A DNA stretch of 64,000 nucleotides. It comes from Macrocybe gigantea (lineage: Eukaryota; Basidiomycota; Agaricomycetes; Agaricales; Callistosporiaceae). A program made the translations under genes and the position numbers. The notes under the pieces are model-generated. The model saw nothing but the letters and a program-made list of their open reading frames with translations, ran no database searches and was not told the DNA's origin. The stretch covers positions 124,001-188,000 of the forward strand of contig SJRY01000281.1 of the NCBI GenBank assembly GCA_011319805.1, given 5' to 3'. Positions 22,501-35,433 of this stretch are shown one piece after another. How positions within the stretch are numbered: the first letter of the stretch is position 1; every line of letters begins with the position of its first letter.

Positions 22501-25000
22501 CCTTGGGGTCGCTGTTACGATATTCCCTGATGGCGATTTTGGCGATGACAAAACTCTACATGGCCTTCCATCAACCCTAGACGAACTTCGACCGGTTGTC
22601 CCACAGCAATGTCAAAATGACGGCGACCCTTATTGCAAAATTACCATCCCAGATCATTTCCCGCCGGGTAGTATCATGATTTTCGAAACGTCCCTATTGG
22701 ATTTCGATCCCAGTCTCGAAGGCGACTGTTTTTCTGGTTGCTACAACGCATTCGAAAAGCTTGATGGGGTCGACCTCAACGTTCTTCTCTATCGCAGTGA
22801 CGAAGAGGAGAGGGACACCTCTGATAATCGCCTTGGGGTGTATGATGTACCAGGTTATGGGCGTCTTGTTTACTGCGGCCTTGAAGGCTGGATGCATCCT
22901 TTACGACATATTATGCGCCATAATGACTTGGGGCATCCGCTATCTGCCAACCTTCGCGCTGGAACTTGGGCATTGGATTACGTGCACGAACGCCTGACAT
23001 AGTACGTATAGCTCGCAGTATGCGATTTCATTCTTTGCTTACATTACAAACAGCCAGTCGGAGATGTTTCCAAATCTTTGTGGGCCGGCAGACTGGTTCA
23101 AAGAGAGGTTTGATCGCGTCAAAGCGAAAGTTCCGGACTTTATGAGACCCAAGTACTTTTCTTTGATTATTTCAGTTGCTTATCGGGCAGCCCGACAGCT
23201 CATCTTGGAACGGTCTTCAAGTTTTGTTCTCTCCGGGTATGATTTCATTCACGATCTAGCGATGTGTGCGACCCAAATGCATGGCATTGTCAAATCTGCA
23301 TCTCTGGCGCCAGCTAATGTCGTACCCTCGTTAGCGGCCGGCTTGCCGCATTTTTCATCGGGTTGGACAAGATGCTGGGGCCGTGACGTATTTATCTCCC
23401 TCAGAGGTTTGTTCCTGGCGACGGGAAACTTCGATTGTGCCAAACGACACATCATTGCGTTCGCCTCTACATTAAAGCATGGCCTAATTCCAAATCTCTT
23501 AGACTCGGCGCGCAATCCACGGTAAACGATTTTTTATCATAATAGTCGCAGCTCTGAAAACATAACTGCTTCAGTTATAATTCTCGAGACTCTCCTTGGT
23601 GGATGTTACAGAATATACAAGACTACGTCAAGCACGCTCCTGAAGGCATTTTACTCCTCTCGGAGTCTGTGAAACGCCGTTTCCCAAAAGATGATACTTG
23701 GATACCATGGAACGACCCGCTCGCCTATTCTTATTCCAGTACCATAAGCGAAATCATCCAAGAAATCCTGCAACGTCATGCTGAAGGTATCCACTTCAGA
23801 GAGCACAATGCTGGTCCAAATCTTGATTCCAAAATGACGGACGAAGGGTTCAACATTGATATTCACGTCGATTGGAGCAATGGTCTTCTCTTTGGGGGAA
23901 GCATCCACAATTGCGGGACTTGGATGGACAAAATGGGCGAGTCGCATAAAGCAGGGACAAGTGGAGTTCCCGGAACGCCAAGAGATGGTGCTCCTATAGA
24001 GATTACAGGATTGCTATGGAGCTGTTTGACTTGGCTGAGTGAACTGTCAGATTCTGGCAAGTTTCCTTTCAGTGGCGTCACAGCAAAGAGTGAGTGACTA
24101 GGTCAATACTGTTCGCACTTATTCTACCAATCTAACCCCGTCTTATTAGTTGATAACAAAGTTAGAACTGTCACGTACAAGGAATGGGCCAACTTGATTC
24201 AAGAATCCTTCGAGAAATGCTACTACATACCCCCGGTAATTCCTCGTCTTTGGAGGACTTCCTGTAGTTTAACTCATTTCAATCAAAGATCCCAACGCGG
24301 ACGCTGGATATCGTATCAATTCGGTGCTAGTTAACCGCAGAGGAATCTATAAGGACGTGTATGGCTCTAAGCGGGAGTGGTCGGACTATCAATTTCGTCC
24401 AAATTTCGCCATTGCTATGACAGTCGCTGATCGATTGTTTGATGAAGCACACGCTGCTGGCTGCTTGAGGCTCGCGGACAATGTGCTTCGTGGCCCTCTC
24501 GGTATGAAGACATTAGACCCGTCAGATCTCCAGTACCGTCCCGCGTATGACAACACCAATGATTCGATGGACCCTAGCATAGCGAAGGGCTTGAACTACC
24601 ACAATGTCCGTTTTCCCGTATCATACCAGGGTTCTCCTTGATAATCTCTTTTTCTAGGGACCGGAGTGGGGTTGGCCTCTAGGCTACTATCTGCGTGCAA
24701 GCCTTCAATTCGCCACTCGAAGCTGTGACGGGAAGGAGGTGAGTTCTCCTTACTTTGCCAGGGTTGTCATTTACACGTATTTCGGCGAAGGTGGAAAAAA
24801 CCGTCCATCACCTCCACCAGATCTTGCTGGTCCCTAGGCAATATATTCGCAATGACAAATGGGCTGGATTGCCAGAATTAACAAATGAGAACGGGCAATA
24901 TTGCGCTGATTCCTGTAACACGCAAGCATGGAGTGCAGCAACATTGCTGGACTTCCTGTATGATGTGTATCAGGCGAGAATCGTTTACAGGCAATGCTAA
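19514..25000 (+). CDS. GDB1: Glycogen debranching enzyme
   Basis: Bifunctional cytosolic enzyme (4-alpha-glucanotransferase plus amylo-alpha-1,6-glucosidase) that removes branch stubs in glycogen. The chosen ATG gives MGKGRNSSYGKQNP and a Ser/Pro-rich leader. Then come the N-terminal domain (GVFKTNFPLDGGSF; KPIHVDLPISHAGAF), a GH13-like glucanotransferase (RGYTMLHWTPLQERG; DIVLNHTASDTSWL; catalytic Asp in FDGFRIDNCHSTP near 21550; catalytic Glu in YVCAELFTGNE near 21645), and a C-terminal GH133 glucosidase (CWGRDVFISLRG; FNIDIHVDWSNGLLFGGS; NCGTWMDKMGES). About 15 short introns interrupt it. The last exon ends YQARIVYRQC. It covers the family's usual length of about 1,500 residues with no obvious defect. 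Confidence 0.93.
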
Positions 25001-25139
25001 AGTGTACCGTACATAGAACTGCTATACATTCTTTTGTTTGCCACTGCCAAACAAGTGTCTTGGGTCTGAGCGCTCACCACTTATCAAAATCTCATTTTCA
25101 CCAGCATATCCACTCTCGGGCCCCAGCTTTAATGTCCAC

Positions 25140-28100
25140 ATGTCTTTCTTCGAGCTTGGACATAGTGATCTAGAGCAGGAAAAGCACAAGTTCAAGGGTA
25201 GTGACTTTCAAACGTCCGGCGATCTTGCCACCTACACCTGGGCAGAGGAAGGTTACGATGGGCTTGGTGACTTACTCCAGGAAGGTGGCGATGAGCTAAA
25301 TGACGAGACTTTCGGTAATCTTGGACCTGTTGGTACGCCTTGTTATGTTATTCTTTGGATTTCCCCCCCTTCAACGCGCCGTCTGACAGGGAAAGATTTT
25401 GACTTTTCAAATCCTGCCCTTCCTGGCTTGAGCCATCCTCCGAGAGAAGAAAAGCAGGACGCAGAAGCTGAACAGACACGTGTCACTGCCGTGCAATCAC
25501 GTAGGCAATTCGCGTCCTCCCCTCATACCGTCTTAACCTCAGTTGATGTTCAGCTCGACCGACTGCCCTTCCCTGGAGTACATATGGGATGACAAGTCTC
25601 CCTTTTCCGTGCTGCCGAAAGCAAACGGTACCGCTCGCTCCGCCGTTGGCGATAGTCGAACCTCGCCGATATCATCGTTGATTACCTCTCATGTTGAACC
25701 AGGAGGAAGCCTTCAGCAACCTGTCTTCCACAACTCCAGCCAGAACGGGATTCGCACGCTACGAGAAATCGAGTCCGAAATGTATATAGCTGCTCAAGAA
25801 TCCCAGCTGATGGCTCAACATCAACACCTTTTACGACAACAGCAGGAGTACCAGCGCCAGCTTCTGATGCAAAGGGCTCTTCGACAACACCAGACGCCGT
25901 CCCTCGAGCTGTCCAATCCCCTCGACTTCTTGATTATCAACGCCAGTTGCAGCAACAAGAAAGCTATCTCACAGACGAGCTGGAACGTCAACTAGCTCGT
26001 ACAAGAATTCAACACATCCGTAGCCCAGGCCCTTACGTCAACCAGCCTCAAGCGGCCAATGACTCCATGTCTGACATGCGCACTTCCTTCGCGTTCCAGG
26101 CCCACCGCCAGCAATCAAGGTCCCCCGCCTTGTTTGTTAGCCGGGAGCAGGAACCAGTCCATCTTCAGAACATCCAGTTGCAGCAACGATTGCTTTCTGA
26201 GATGGCTCAAGCTGAGTTCCTTCGCGACATGCAGGGTATTCCTTCGCAGCCAGAACAGGAGGCTTTGAGGGTAGAAGCGATGCGGAAAATCCTTGAGGCA
26301 GAAAAAATGGAGGAGAAAAGACGAAGGAAGGCAGCGAAGATTGCACACATGGTCCGCCTGTTCACAATGCATGTTATGTACGTTGTGGACTGACTTTCAT
26401 GTTCAGGCCCGGTATAACGATTTGATGACGCAGTCGGACAAGGACTTTATTACCCGCATCCAGGTGTCGCAACTGGTTACTCAAGATCCCTATTCGGATG
26501 ACTTTTACGCTCAAGTGTACGGAGCAATACTTCGGACTAAAATGGGTATACAATCTCGGGACGAACATGTTTTGAAGTTCAGTTCAGGAGGGGGCGTCGG
26601 CCTGGGCCTTACTCAAAAAATGGGGAATCGACGACCGAGTGCTATGCTTCGGATGGAACAACAGGTAGAAAGAATCATTAGCAATGCCCGAAAAAGGGAA
26701 GAAGAAAAAGGCCTTCACTGTGAGTCGTACTTTTAAAATTAGCGTTTTGATCCCCGATTGATTGCATTGGAAGCCCTGCAAAGTCTGCAAGGGGCACTGG
26801 GCCGGACATCTGGAAGAAGCTACAAAGCTGCCCCCGACAGCTTCTACAGGTAGAAGCCGGCAATCTATCTGGTTATCCAAACAACACGTCGACTAGCGGA
26901 CATTCGCTCAGGGAGGGCACGCTCCAAAATAATGCAAGTGCAGCCAAGGAAGCTGCGAAACTGGGACGTGAAGCTTTAGGTTCAACAGACGTTCGTTGTT
27001 CCCACCGCCTTACCTGTTTGGCGCTGACGGCTTGCATAGACGGGCAGTCACATTAAAAGAGAACCTTTAGGCCACCGTCAGGCTCTTGTCGCTCTGGAGG
27101 CATTGTATGACCTCGTGCTCAGAGCAGAGGGGCTAAAGCGCAGCGAACCTCTTCTTGAAGAGGGGGAAGAAAACGCTTTGAAATGGTCTGTTCCGCACCA
27201 CGGATCTCGGTGCTTGAACCTCTCTCTCATGCATGAACAGGAAGAAAGAATATGACGAAGTGGTCGACACGCTCTGGAATGGCCTCCAAGTGATGGTACC
27301 ACTGGAAACCAGGTATGTCTCATATCCATCAGTCCTATCGGTGATTAATTTTTCACAGCAACCCCCACCCGTTTGTCTCACTCCTTATTCCGAACAAAGG
27401 CAAGAAATTACTTCCGAGAGTGACTCGACATTTGAGCCACTCGAGAATGTTTACTTTGCTCACACTTCTGGTGGCTTGCTTTGACCAACTCGACGTCGTC
27501 AAGAATGCCTATTTGTTAGACTTCGCAGAAGAAACACGCGAACGGATAGAAGCCGAGCGCCAGTCCGATGCATTTTTGCTATGTGTCCTTCACAGCATAC
27601 TCCCAGTCGTAGCACGGGCAGATTTACGGCTAGTGACAGGGTTACTCGGCCTGCTTCTTGACCGCACTAACGTTGTGCTTGTGGCCCGATCAAGCGTATG
27701 CTCTCATGATGACTGCCCCTTCCTTCGATTTACAAAACGTTTCCTAATAGGCCGGCGTCGCATTGTTAACCCTATTCCTGAGCAGGGTTGAAGTTGTAAA
27801 GCAGGCAATCTCAAGCGGCCTCGAGCCAAACGAGATTCCAACACCGGAAGAAGCGCGACAATGGTAAACAGAAAATAAACCTCTTTCTTCCCCGTCACGA
27901 GTTGCTTACAATCGTTTTGAATGAAGGCAACTCATGTTCGATCATTTGTTTCAAATACTCGCTCCACATTTGAACAGTCTTTTCCCATCCACAAGAATCA
28001 CTTCACCCGGACAAAGCAAACAAGCAGACCAGGCAGATCAACCGGTCTGGCAACTGCTAGCTGCGGTAGCCTTGCATGCCGTAACCGAACAGCAACATAT

Positions 28101-28254
28101 CCTAGTTGCTACGCTACGAGAGAAGATCCTGGAAAATGTGTTGAGTGTCAACAAGGGATGGGTTGCTACAGAAGATGAACGACGAATGAAATTGGCAAAT
28201 ATTAATCTATTTCTTCATGCTCTTGGTCTTGATAGTTCCCAGATTACGCTATAA
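25140..28254 (+). CDS. PAT1: PAT1 mRNA-decapping and P-body factor
   Basis: PAT1 activates decapping with the Lsm1-7 ring and Dhh1 in cytoplasmic P-bodies. The start gives MSFFELGHSDLEQEK, a typical Pat1 N-terminus. A Gln-rich middle follows (LRQQQEYQRQ; QLQQRLLSEMAQ). The conserved core has LMTQSDKDFITRIQVSQLVTQ and DPYSDDFYAQVYGAIL. A helical C-terminal domain follows (HRQALVALEALYDLVLRAE; LPRVTRHLSHSRMFTLLTLLV) and ends LGLDSSQITL. Several short introns are present; the frame change near 25500-25555 needs an intron I could not place uniquely. The core motif makes the assignment firm. Confidence 0.88.
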
Positions 28255-28348
28255 TCTATGCCCAGAATTCTGGCAGGTTTTCACTACAATATTCCGGTTG
28301 CTCTCCTCCCATATTGTTGACCCTACGTTTCTTCGCTTCCATGTCATC

Positions 28349-30075
28349 CTATGGCATAACAGACCGAGCATCAAACAGCCAGACAGACCCACATTTCATC
28401 ACTTGAGTCCGGCGAGCTAATCCTGTTGCTATAAGTGACTCGTGCGATGTCAAGGAACCCGTCAAGTTGAGGACTGGCAGTGAATTCCAATTCGGCAGCG
28501 CATTTGCTGGTAGGTCCAGTAAGCCGAAGTCTGAGGCGTTGTCTATCGTCAGTTGCATCAAGGGAAGCTTGAAAAGCTCCTGTTGAAGGCGGTTAGGGAA
28601 TTTCACGTGGGATCCAACTTCAAGGTGGTTCGTCGACAAAGAAATAAAGTCATTGAAGTTCGGGTACAACATCACATAGCCTCGGAGATATGCGAGTTCG
28701 ATGAAGTATTTCTTCCACGACATCGTCCATTTGTTTGAACGAACATATGGAACAATTTCTTCACTGATTGATCGGGAATTGTTCGATAAGCGCCAAACGA
28801 GGTACAGATGGAACTCCTTCCAGTGCTGAGGAAAGTAAACGGCGCCCCAGCTGCACGGCAGTGGGGAAAGAAAGGGCGTTGAGGCATGGGGGAATCCGCT
28901 AGCGGTGAACAATGTACGTGCGTTAAACGCTCTCCGTCCCTGAGGCGGAAGCTCTACCACCTTTTGCTGATAAAGACTGATTCCGAACAAAAATGGGGAT
29001 CGATTGAAAACTTCGCCGTATCTGGCAAGTGTGAGGTGCATAAGGGAGAAGATAAGAGAATAAATCACCTATAACGCAGTAAAGTCATTTTTATCCAGGC
29101 ATAAAAGAGAGGCGAAAGTTCCACATCGTCTTCGAGAAGCAATCCATAGGTGTCATTCGACGACGGATACCAGGATTCAACCACGGCTGTTAACAGCCCG
29201 GCATGGATAATCCTGTGGCTGATGGAGAGATCGCCATGTACCCAATTTAGATTTTCTACAAGCTGCATCGTCTGGGCATCGCCAGATTGTTCGATTTGTA
29301 TTCTCAGATGGACAGTGTCTCCAAAGTATCGGGCGGACTTGAGGGATAGTAGAAGACGTTTCAAGGAATGAGGTCGGTCGTTAGTGATGACGCTGACATC
29401 GAGACGAGGTATATTAAAACCTATTGGCCACACAGTTATGATGAGTGAAGACTGGGATGGCGGACGCACCTTTCCATTCCGTAAGGGTCAATGAGCCCAT
29501 CCATCCACAGTAGGGAAGGTCAGCACGAGGAAGGCGGAGCACAGTGGCACAGCGTCTAGCTTTAGAACACAAAGATTGAATCGAATGGGAGAGGTTGGCT
29601 TCATACAACGTGACGATAACGTCCAGGGCCATATTGACATCTTTTAACCACTGCAAGACAAGCTCATGCCCACCGATGTTGATCTGAGGGGATGCAGAAA
29701 TGAGATCATAGGTCAAAACACAAGAAAAGTGGGTATTTTCGGCCTCCCATATTGGTTTGCGCAGGTCATCGTAAATGGCTACTATAACCAGCCGTTCTGC
29801 CTTCTGCAATTTGCAAAGCAAAGGGATCGCTCGTATCATATCCTCGTGTTTTGGAAACAGAAATGCAAAGACTCCTTGAGTAAAGTTAGCTTCCAATTGC
29901 GGTCCTGAAATAACGCGGGGTTGCCAGAGAAGGTGGGGCCGCCAACATCGCGAGTGGGACGGATCAGAAGCGTGACTTGATCAGAGTGTGATTGAACGCT
30001 ATGAAAAATGTACCACAGGACACAAAGGACAGATAGTGAGACGATGCAGACGGTGGAGCTCCGGCGACGATGCAT
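28349..30075 (-). CDS. Type II membrane glycosyltransferase-like protein
   Basis: The minus-strand start gives MHRRRSSTV followed by a single hydrophobic anchor (VCIVSLSVLCVLWYIF), fitting a Golgi/ER type II protein with a lumenal catalytic domain; an upstream in-frame ATG at 30102 is possible. The catalytic part shows a GT-A pattern: LDVSVITNDRPHSLKRLLLSL, then YGLLLEDDVELSPLFYAWI, where EDD is the probable metal/nucleotide-sugar binding acidic cluster. The C-terminal half (WKKYFIELAYLRGYVMLYPN) is conserved-looking. Introns lie near 29905, 29430 and 29070. Donor and acceptor sugars cannot be told. It is divergent to the makorin-like gene, sharing about 100 bp of promoter. Confidence 0.65.
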
Positions 30076-30176
30076 CTTGCACGAGCAGAAAAAAGACCGC
30101 AAACAATAAAAATAAACGTTAATAAACCCTTAAATTATGGTCACGTGCGTCTTGGTCCTGACCTTGGGCCTTGCTG
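30076..30176. promoter_or_regulatory. Divergent promoter, glycosyltransferase / makorin-like gene
   Basis: About 100 bp between two start codons, with CACGTG at 30142-30147, 29 bp before the makorin-like ATG. Confidence 0.45.
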
Positions 30177-32468
30177 ATGGACCGTCCCAGGACCTCCAAT
30201 CCTCGAGGGTTTTGCCAATATTTCACACATCCCGCGGCTGTTTTGCTGGGAAGAAATGCAAATTCCTTCATTCGTCCCCGGAGCAGTTGTCGAGTTCCGA
30301 CGCAGTCACTCTAACGCCCTACGATCTCTCCAAACGATGCAGGTTCTATGTCCAAGGTTGGCCTCTTTCGGTGTTTGCAAGTGAATGTCATAACATAAAC
30401 GGTCCACCAGGATACTGTAAGAGGGGAGAAAAATGCTGGTTTCTGCACCAAGATCCGAGCCCCGCGGTCCCACTGCCCAAGAAGATGAACTTTGCGGCAT
30501 CTGCCTCGAAAAGCCCGTGACGTTTGGCTTGCTTGGTTTGCGTCCGAGTTATCCGCTGTCCAGGTTTTGTCTAATGATTCTTTCTATACAATGTTGCAGA
30601 GGGCTGCAGCCACGTCTTCTGCCTTGAGGTAACTGCAGTTCTATCACAAGCGAATTTAGCTGGTTTACAAGACATGCATAGTGTGTACGACAGTGGAGGA
30701 ACGGTTTCGGAAAAGGCGGCATCACGAAGAAGTGTCCTATGTGCCGAATTGAATCCAACTTCGTTATACCCTCATCCAAACACTGGAAACAGGATGACGG
30801 AGGCAAAACAGTAACAATCGAATCGTACAAGACAAGCATGTCCAAGACGCCTTGCAAGTAAGTCGTCCATTTTTCCCCCAAGACTTAGGAAGCTACAGAA
30901 TAACTGCCCTCCTTAGACATTTCTTGGAATCGTTGAGAAGGGACCCCCGAAAACCCATGTGTCCTTTCGGTAAAGACTGCTTCTACAAGCATGTGAAGGC
31001 GGATGGTTCCGAACATACATTCGAAGACGGTGTGGAAAAGTCAATGCGAGTAGGTCGACCTTTTGCCAACGATTGCATCTGAGTGGTTATCTATATCCAT
31101 AGGTGTATTCGTCTCGAATGCGTCATCTGCGGAGTACTCTTAACAGCACCTATCAATTCCAGATCAATATGCCAATTCCTGGAGGTAGTTACGAGAATCG
31201 GGGGGATCATGCCCTCGATTTTGTGCGGGCTTTTCACGATGAACTTTTCCCTAGCCCGCAGGCAGACACTCCACAATCAACGGATCATGGACACGAATAG
31301 CCTGGAGGCGTTTTTTGATGCTAACAGAGCACTGGACGTCGTAGCTAGTGCGGTTGCATCCCTCAGAGCTGAGTTAGACAGAATGCAAAGTCAGCCCTCG
31401 AGCTTGACTGAGGACAGTATTCGCGAAAGAAATCGAAGGCGAAGACGCGAACGACACCGCAATCACCTAATGCCGTTGGTTGTTCCCGGCTCTTTGAACC
31501 CGGGATCCTGGGATCTTGATGGTATGGATGGCTTGGGCAGCAACCTTAGTGGTGCATCGGAGAGGGGCTGGGATGATTTATTCACTGTCGAAACCGATAC
31601 TGGTATAACAGACTTGAGCATTATAGGACGACTGAATGACTTGGCAAGTAGTCTCTGTGATGTCTCTTAAATATTTGCTAATGCCTTGCAGGCGGGCCGC
31701 ATGCTGACATCTTTGAGGACGACGATTGCAGAGCAAACGTGGGAGAACGCTGAAAGGCTTATCCCGAGCCCGACTCTGTACTCCGATGTTGAATCTCCTG
31801 ATGCTAGGCCGACGTTATTCGGGGATAGTCATCAAGAGGAAAGTCCTTGTAATAGAAATCGAGGAGGGCATGCTTCGACGACAGCAGCAATTTCGCCCGA
31901 AGCTTGTGAATTTCCTCTGAATTCGGGGAGCGATCTGGCGAGTCATTCGCCGGCCATTGACGCAGAACTTGCTTCCTATGCTGACTCGACTTCTTTTGAA
32001 CGAGTCGAGGGCATCCATTCTGTCGTGATTTCTGGTCATAGATCTCAGCCCCAAGAAACTGGAACTGAAGATATTGACGTCGGAACCTCCTCCAGCCGTC
32101 AACTCAGTACTGTTGTCCACAGGCCAGCCATCCGTCCAGCCGACAACGAAAGGGACGAGTCAATGATGGATTCAAACGCACTCAAAGCACCATCAAAGAC
32201 GTTGGATCTGCTAGAGGAATCATTCCATGCCACCAACGGCTATGGAGGTGTTTTGACGAACGAACCTATCACGACAACATCGCGAGACGCATCCTCATCC
32301 TCCCTTCACGTGCTTCAGGGATCGTCAGCCGAACAACCGGGTATTCAACCTGACGAGTGCGGTGACAAGCGGGGTAGTGACAATTGCTTCATGACAGATG
32401 GGCGAGGGCGGGTTATCAATGTGACAGGACATGCCAGTGGTCAGTCAACTGAGTTGAGCAGTGTGTAA
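30177..32468 (+). CDS. Makorin-like CCCH/RING E3 ubiquitin ligase with long C-terminal extension (two frame breaks)
   Basis: Predicted ubiquitin ligase that may bind RNA. The ATG at 30177 gives MDRPRTSNPRGF and opens a first CCCH finger (CQYFTHPA, then CFAGKKCKFLH); a second is C-X5-C ending GEKCWFLH. A RING follows: CGICLEKPV, GCSHVFCLE, CVRQW, CPMCR. A third CCCH follows (CPFGKDCFYKH). Conserved-looking MRHLRSTLNSTYQFQINMPIPGG comes after that. A GTAGTT...CCTAG intron (31188-31256) appears to link to a C-terminal extension (DTNSLEAFFDANRALD, then an acidic, Ser/Thr-rich region to 32468). The frame breaks at 30236 and near 30460, each repaired by one added base. The last 260 codons might be a separate gene; the junction near 31640-31692 is unclear. 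Confidence 0.65.
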
Positions 32469-32496
32469 TAGAATACATGAGGGCACGTGATCAGCT

Positions 32497-33574
32497 ATGT
32501 CTTTGTCTTCGACGTCGACTATCAAGCAACAGCTCACCAACCAACTCGGTTCTAAAGCTCTCGCATACTTTGACTCTTTGAAAGTATTTTTCACAGGAAA
32601 ATGTTCCCGTTCAGAGTTTGAAGACTCCATCGCCTATGTCCTTGCATCGCCGACTCTCGTTCAATTACACAATGCTTTGATTATATCGTTATTCGATGCA
32701 ACTGCTATTCACAAACGCCCCATGACTCCTCCTGCGCCTGCGACACCGAAGCCCCCTCCAAGGAAACGAAGACGCGTTCTTTACCCTTACCAAGGATCTG
32801 ACACTTCCGAAGAGGCACGTTCTCTTCGATCCGCTCGCTTGAAGCGATGGACGCTTGCCGTCGGAAAGCGAGAACGGGACCGTATACTTGGTTTTGATTC
32901 TGCCGCTGATAGCACTGCGTCGAGGTTAGACAGTGATGAGATTATCAGTGAGAGAGGTGTTATTTTACTTCCCGAGCGTGGCGGCAAGTGCAACGACCGC
33001 GTTTCTCCGCTGTTTCTGACACTTTGCTAGACCCTCCTGGGAGCCGTCTTCCTGTCCATCTATTGTCTATCAGTCGTGCGCCGACACTTCAGCACATTGC
33101 GGATCGTATGAACTTGATATGCGCTCAGAATAATCTTGGTCCTCCAGCACGCAATGTACCGTCGCTCATGAATCTTGCTTGTGAGGTACGTCTATGCTCT
33201 CCCGATCTCTTTTCTCCCACCTGAGTGACCATAAACAGGTGAAACTCAAACAGCTCATTACACATGCGTTGACCCTTACCTCAACCTCTCATGCCATCTC
33301 TTCCATAAACCCTTCGTCACCCTCGACTCAACGACCTGCGCCTGTTCTTTCTCCCTCTGCATTCCAGACCCTTTTCACCGTATCCCCCGCAGACTTGCCA
33401 AACAAATCGGCTACAGCCATGCGCCTCGCCCTCGGCGAGCGGGATGTCCTTGATGATGAGGATCACGACATCGCATTGTTGAAAGATCGTGAAGTCAGGG
33501 ATCAAAGATGGCAAATAGTGGCACTGCTCGGGGAAAGAAGTACTATAAGAGACTCTTTGAAAGGGTTGCGCTAA
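32497..33574 (+). CDS. HFI1: SAGA coactivator subunit ADA1 (HFI1/TADA1)
   Basis: Structural subunit of the nuclear SAGA histone-acetyltransferase complex. The N-terminus fits the SAGA-Tad1 domain: KQQLTNQLGSKALAYFDSLKVF, then GKCSRSEFEDSI and LVQLHNALIISLFDAT. A Pro-rich linker and basic patch (PPPRKRRR) follow. The C-terminal half contains TLQHIADRMNLICAQNNL and a histone-fold-like segment (VPSLMNLACEVKLKQLITHAL). Introns fall at about 32981-33031 and 33187-33238. CACGTG lies only 8 bp before the ATG. The window also carries another SAGA subunit, SGF73, 28 kb away. Confidence 0.78.
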
Positions 33575-33718
33575 TCCTCTGCTGAATTTTGTACTGTCGC
33601 TTTATTCTGAGAGGAGGATGACGATGAAAGAGATAGCATGGCGCGATGATGATTTTTTTTCCTATTGGTGTTTGTGCTTAAACACCAATGAATACGACAA
33701 TCTTAACACTTGGCAGCG

Positions 33719-35025
33719 ATGTCAACAATCAACCTGGATTTGCTGTCTTTATTCGCTGCAACAACTGAGCAAGTGCGTCTGTCAAGGGAGAGACATTGGG
33801 TAGAATGGGGAACAACAATGTCGCAATCGCAATATCATGCCTACTATGGCATGCTCGACGCTTCATCTTGTGCTAGTGACGGCAAATTTATCACCTGGTA
33901 CATTGCACGTACAAGATTAACACTGATCGGCACTAAGGACCAGACGTTACAGGGTTCTGGCACCGCGGGACCACCCAATGACTCTGGATTTCTTAGCTTC
34001 TTGCGAAACGTAGATTTGCATTCCCAATCGACCATTCCTGCCCAATTTTGACGCAGTTCTTAAGGTTTCGTCGCGAAGGCCTCTATTGGGACACATCAGG
34101 ACCTCGTTCCGTAACGTGCTACGGTGTAGCGTCAGTCTACACCCCGCCTGAACAACGACATAGAGGATATGCTCGACATATGATGCGTTTACTCCACTGG
34201 GTCCTGGCCGATGCCTCTTCGCTCCCAGCTCAATTCCCTCGAATGTGGGGAGATCCTCCCGAGAGAGTCCCGAAGCTGGAAGGGCTCTGTTCTCTGCATT
34301 ATGGAGTGACGTTGGCAACTTTTATCAATCTTGCGGCTTAGAGCCACATTCTGCCGGCTGGCTTGCTGATAGGTCGTTCTCTACGGTCTGGTTTATCGAT
34401 TCCCACCTTGACAAAGGACAGACAGAATTAGAGATGGCAGGGTGGACGTATTTAGATGAAGCAGAAGTGCAAAAAGCTTGGGAGACGGACGCGAAGCATC
34501 TCATTTCACGACATGTACCCCCTGGCTCTTTCGCATTTCTTCCGAACAACGGCGTTGGCGCATTTCAGCAACAGAGGGTACCCTTCTTCGCAAATACGAT
34601 ACAGCCTCCCATCACTCTATGGGGAGTCGTAAAACTGACAGGGAATTCGACGGATTACCATAATGTGATATCGAGCGAAGGTGGAACGTTTGCAACATGG
34701 ACGGTCGAGGACCACCCGCCTAACCCAAGGACACTGCTGATAACGCGGTTAAGCTCCCGGAAGCAGGATTTCAAGGCCCTTCTCCAAATCCTGCAGCACT
34801 TCGGCAAGCAGCATGGACTGGAAAGAATTGAGGTATATAATTTGCCACCAGAATTAGGAGATGTTGTCGGCGGATATACATTTAAACGTGGCGAACATAT
34901 ACCTGCACTCATGTGGTATGGATCAACAGTACTTAGTCCGTCATGGCTTTATAATGAGAGGTAGGTTTTCTGACAGATGATTCCGAAGCTTTCTTGACGT
35001 ATGAGACAGATTCTGCTGGTGTTAG
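33719..35025 (+). CDS. LYC1-like N-acyltransferase (GNAT family), one frame break
   Basis: Related to fungal LYC1, which acetylates lysine in some yeasts; the substrate here is not known. Exons join as MSTINLDLLSLFAATTEQV ... DGKFITW, then VLAPRDHPMTLDFLASCET (acceptor TTACAG near 33950), then FRREGLYWDTSGP. The GNAT acetyl-CoA loop is in VYTPPEQRHRGYARHMM. The LYC1 C-terminal region has RMWGDPPE, SALWSDVGNFYQSCGL and VPFFANTIQPP. A final intron (34961-35009) leads to a short RFCWC end. The frame breaks at the GGG run 34282-34284, where one extra G would restore the conserved sequence. Confidence 0.72.
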
Positions 35026-35433
35026 ATAAACTGCTTCATAGAGGACGATGCACTGCAGTTTCATACATTGACTAGTATCACTGACAATGGCCCAAAATCA
35101 ATTCGGCGAAAACGTGACATGATTCGATGGAAAAAAAATGATTCCAACCTCATATTGCTCTCAGAAGCACCTGATGTAAAGGACTTTGAACACCGCATAG
35201 ACACCGTTATCTATTCACGATGACAAGATATAGGATGTCGCTTTTAAACCGTGCTCTGTGGTCGGAAACTTGAGGAAAACGAGTTGAGGTAGATGGAAGG
35301 GCGCTCACAATGATGTGCGACAAACAGCCTTTCAGCATAGCGTTTCATAATGCCTTGGCTACGCTGAAGAGTTGATTAGGGGTTAATGTCAGATTCACAT
35401 CGCACAATATATAGATATGTTTCGCTTGCCATA
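35026..35433. other. Intergenic, nothing recognised
   Basis: 408 bp between the 3' end of the LYC1-like gene and the 3' end of the small minus-strand ORF. AT-rich; no ORF with conserved features, no repeat. Confidence 0.4.

Noticed and set aside
25490..25560. Frameshift in PAT1
   Set aside because: The change would need one base removed or two added, unlike the other breaks; a short intron is more likely, though the exact borders are not clear.
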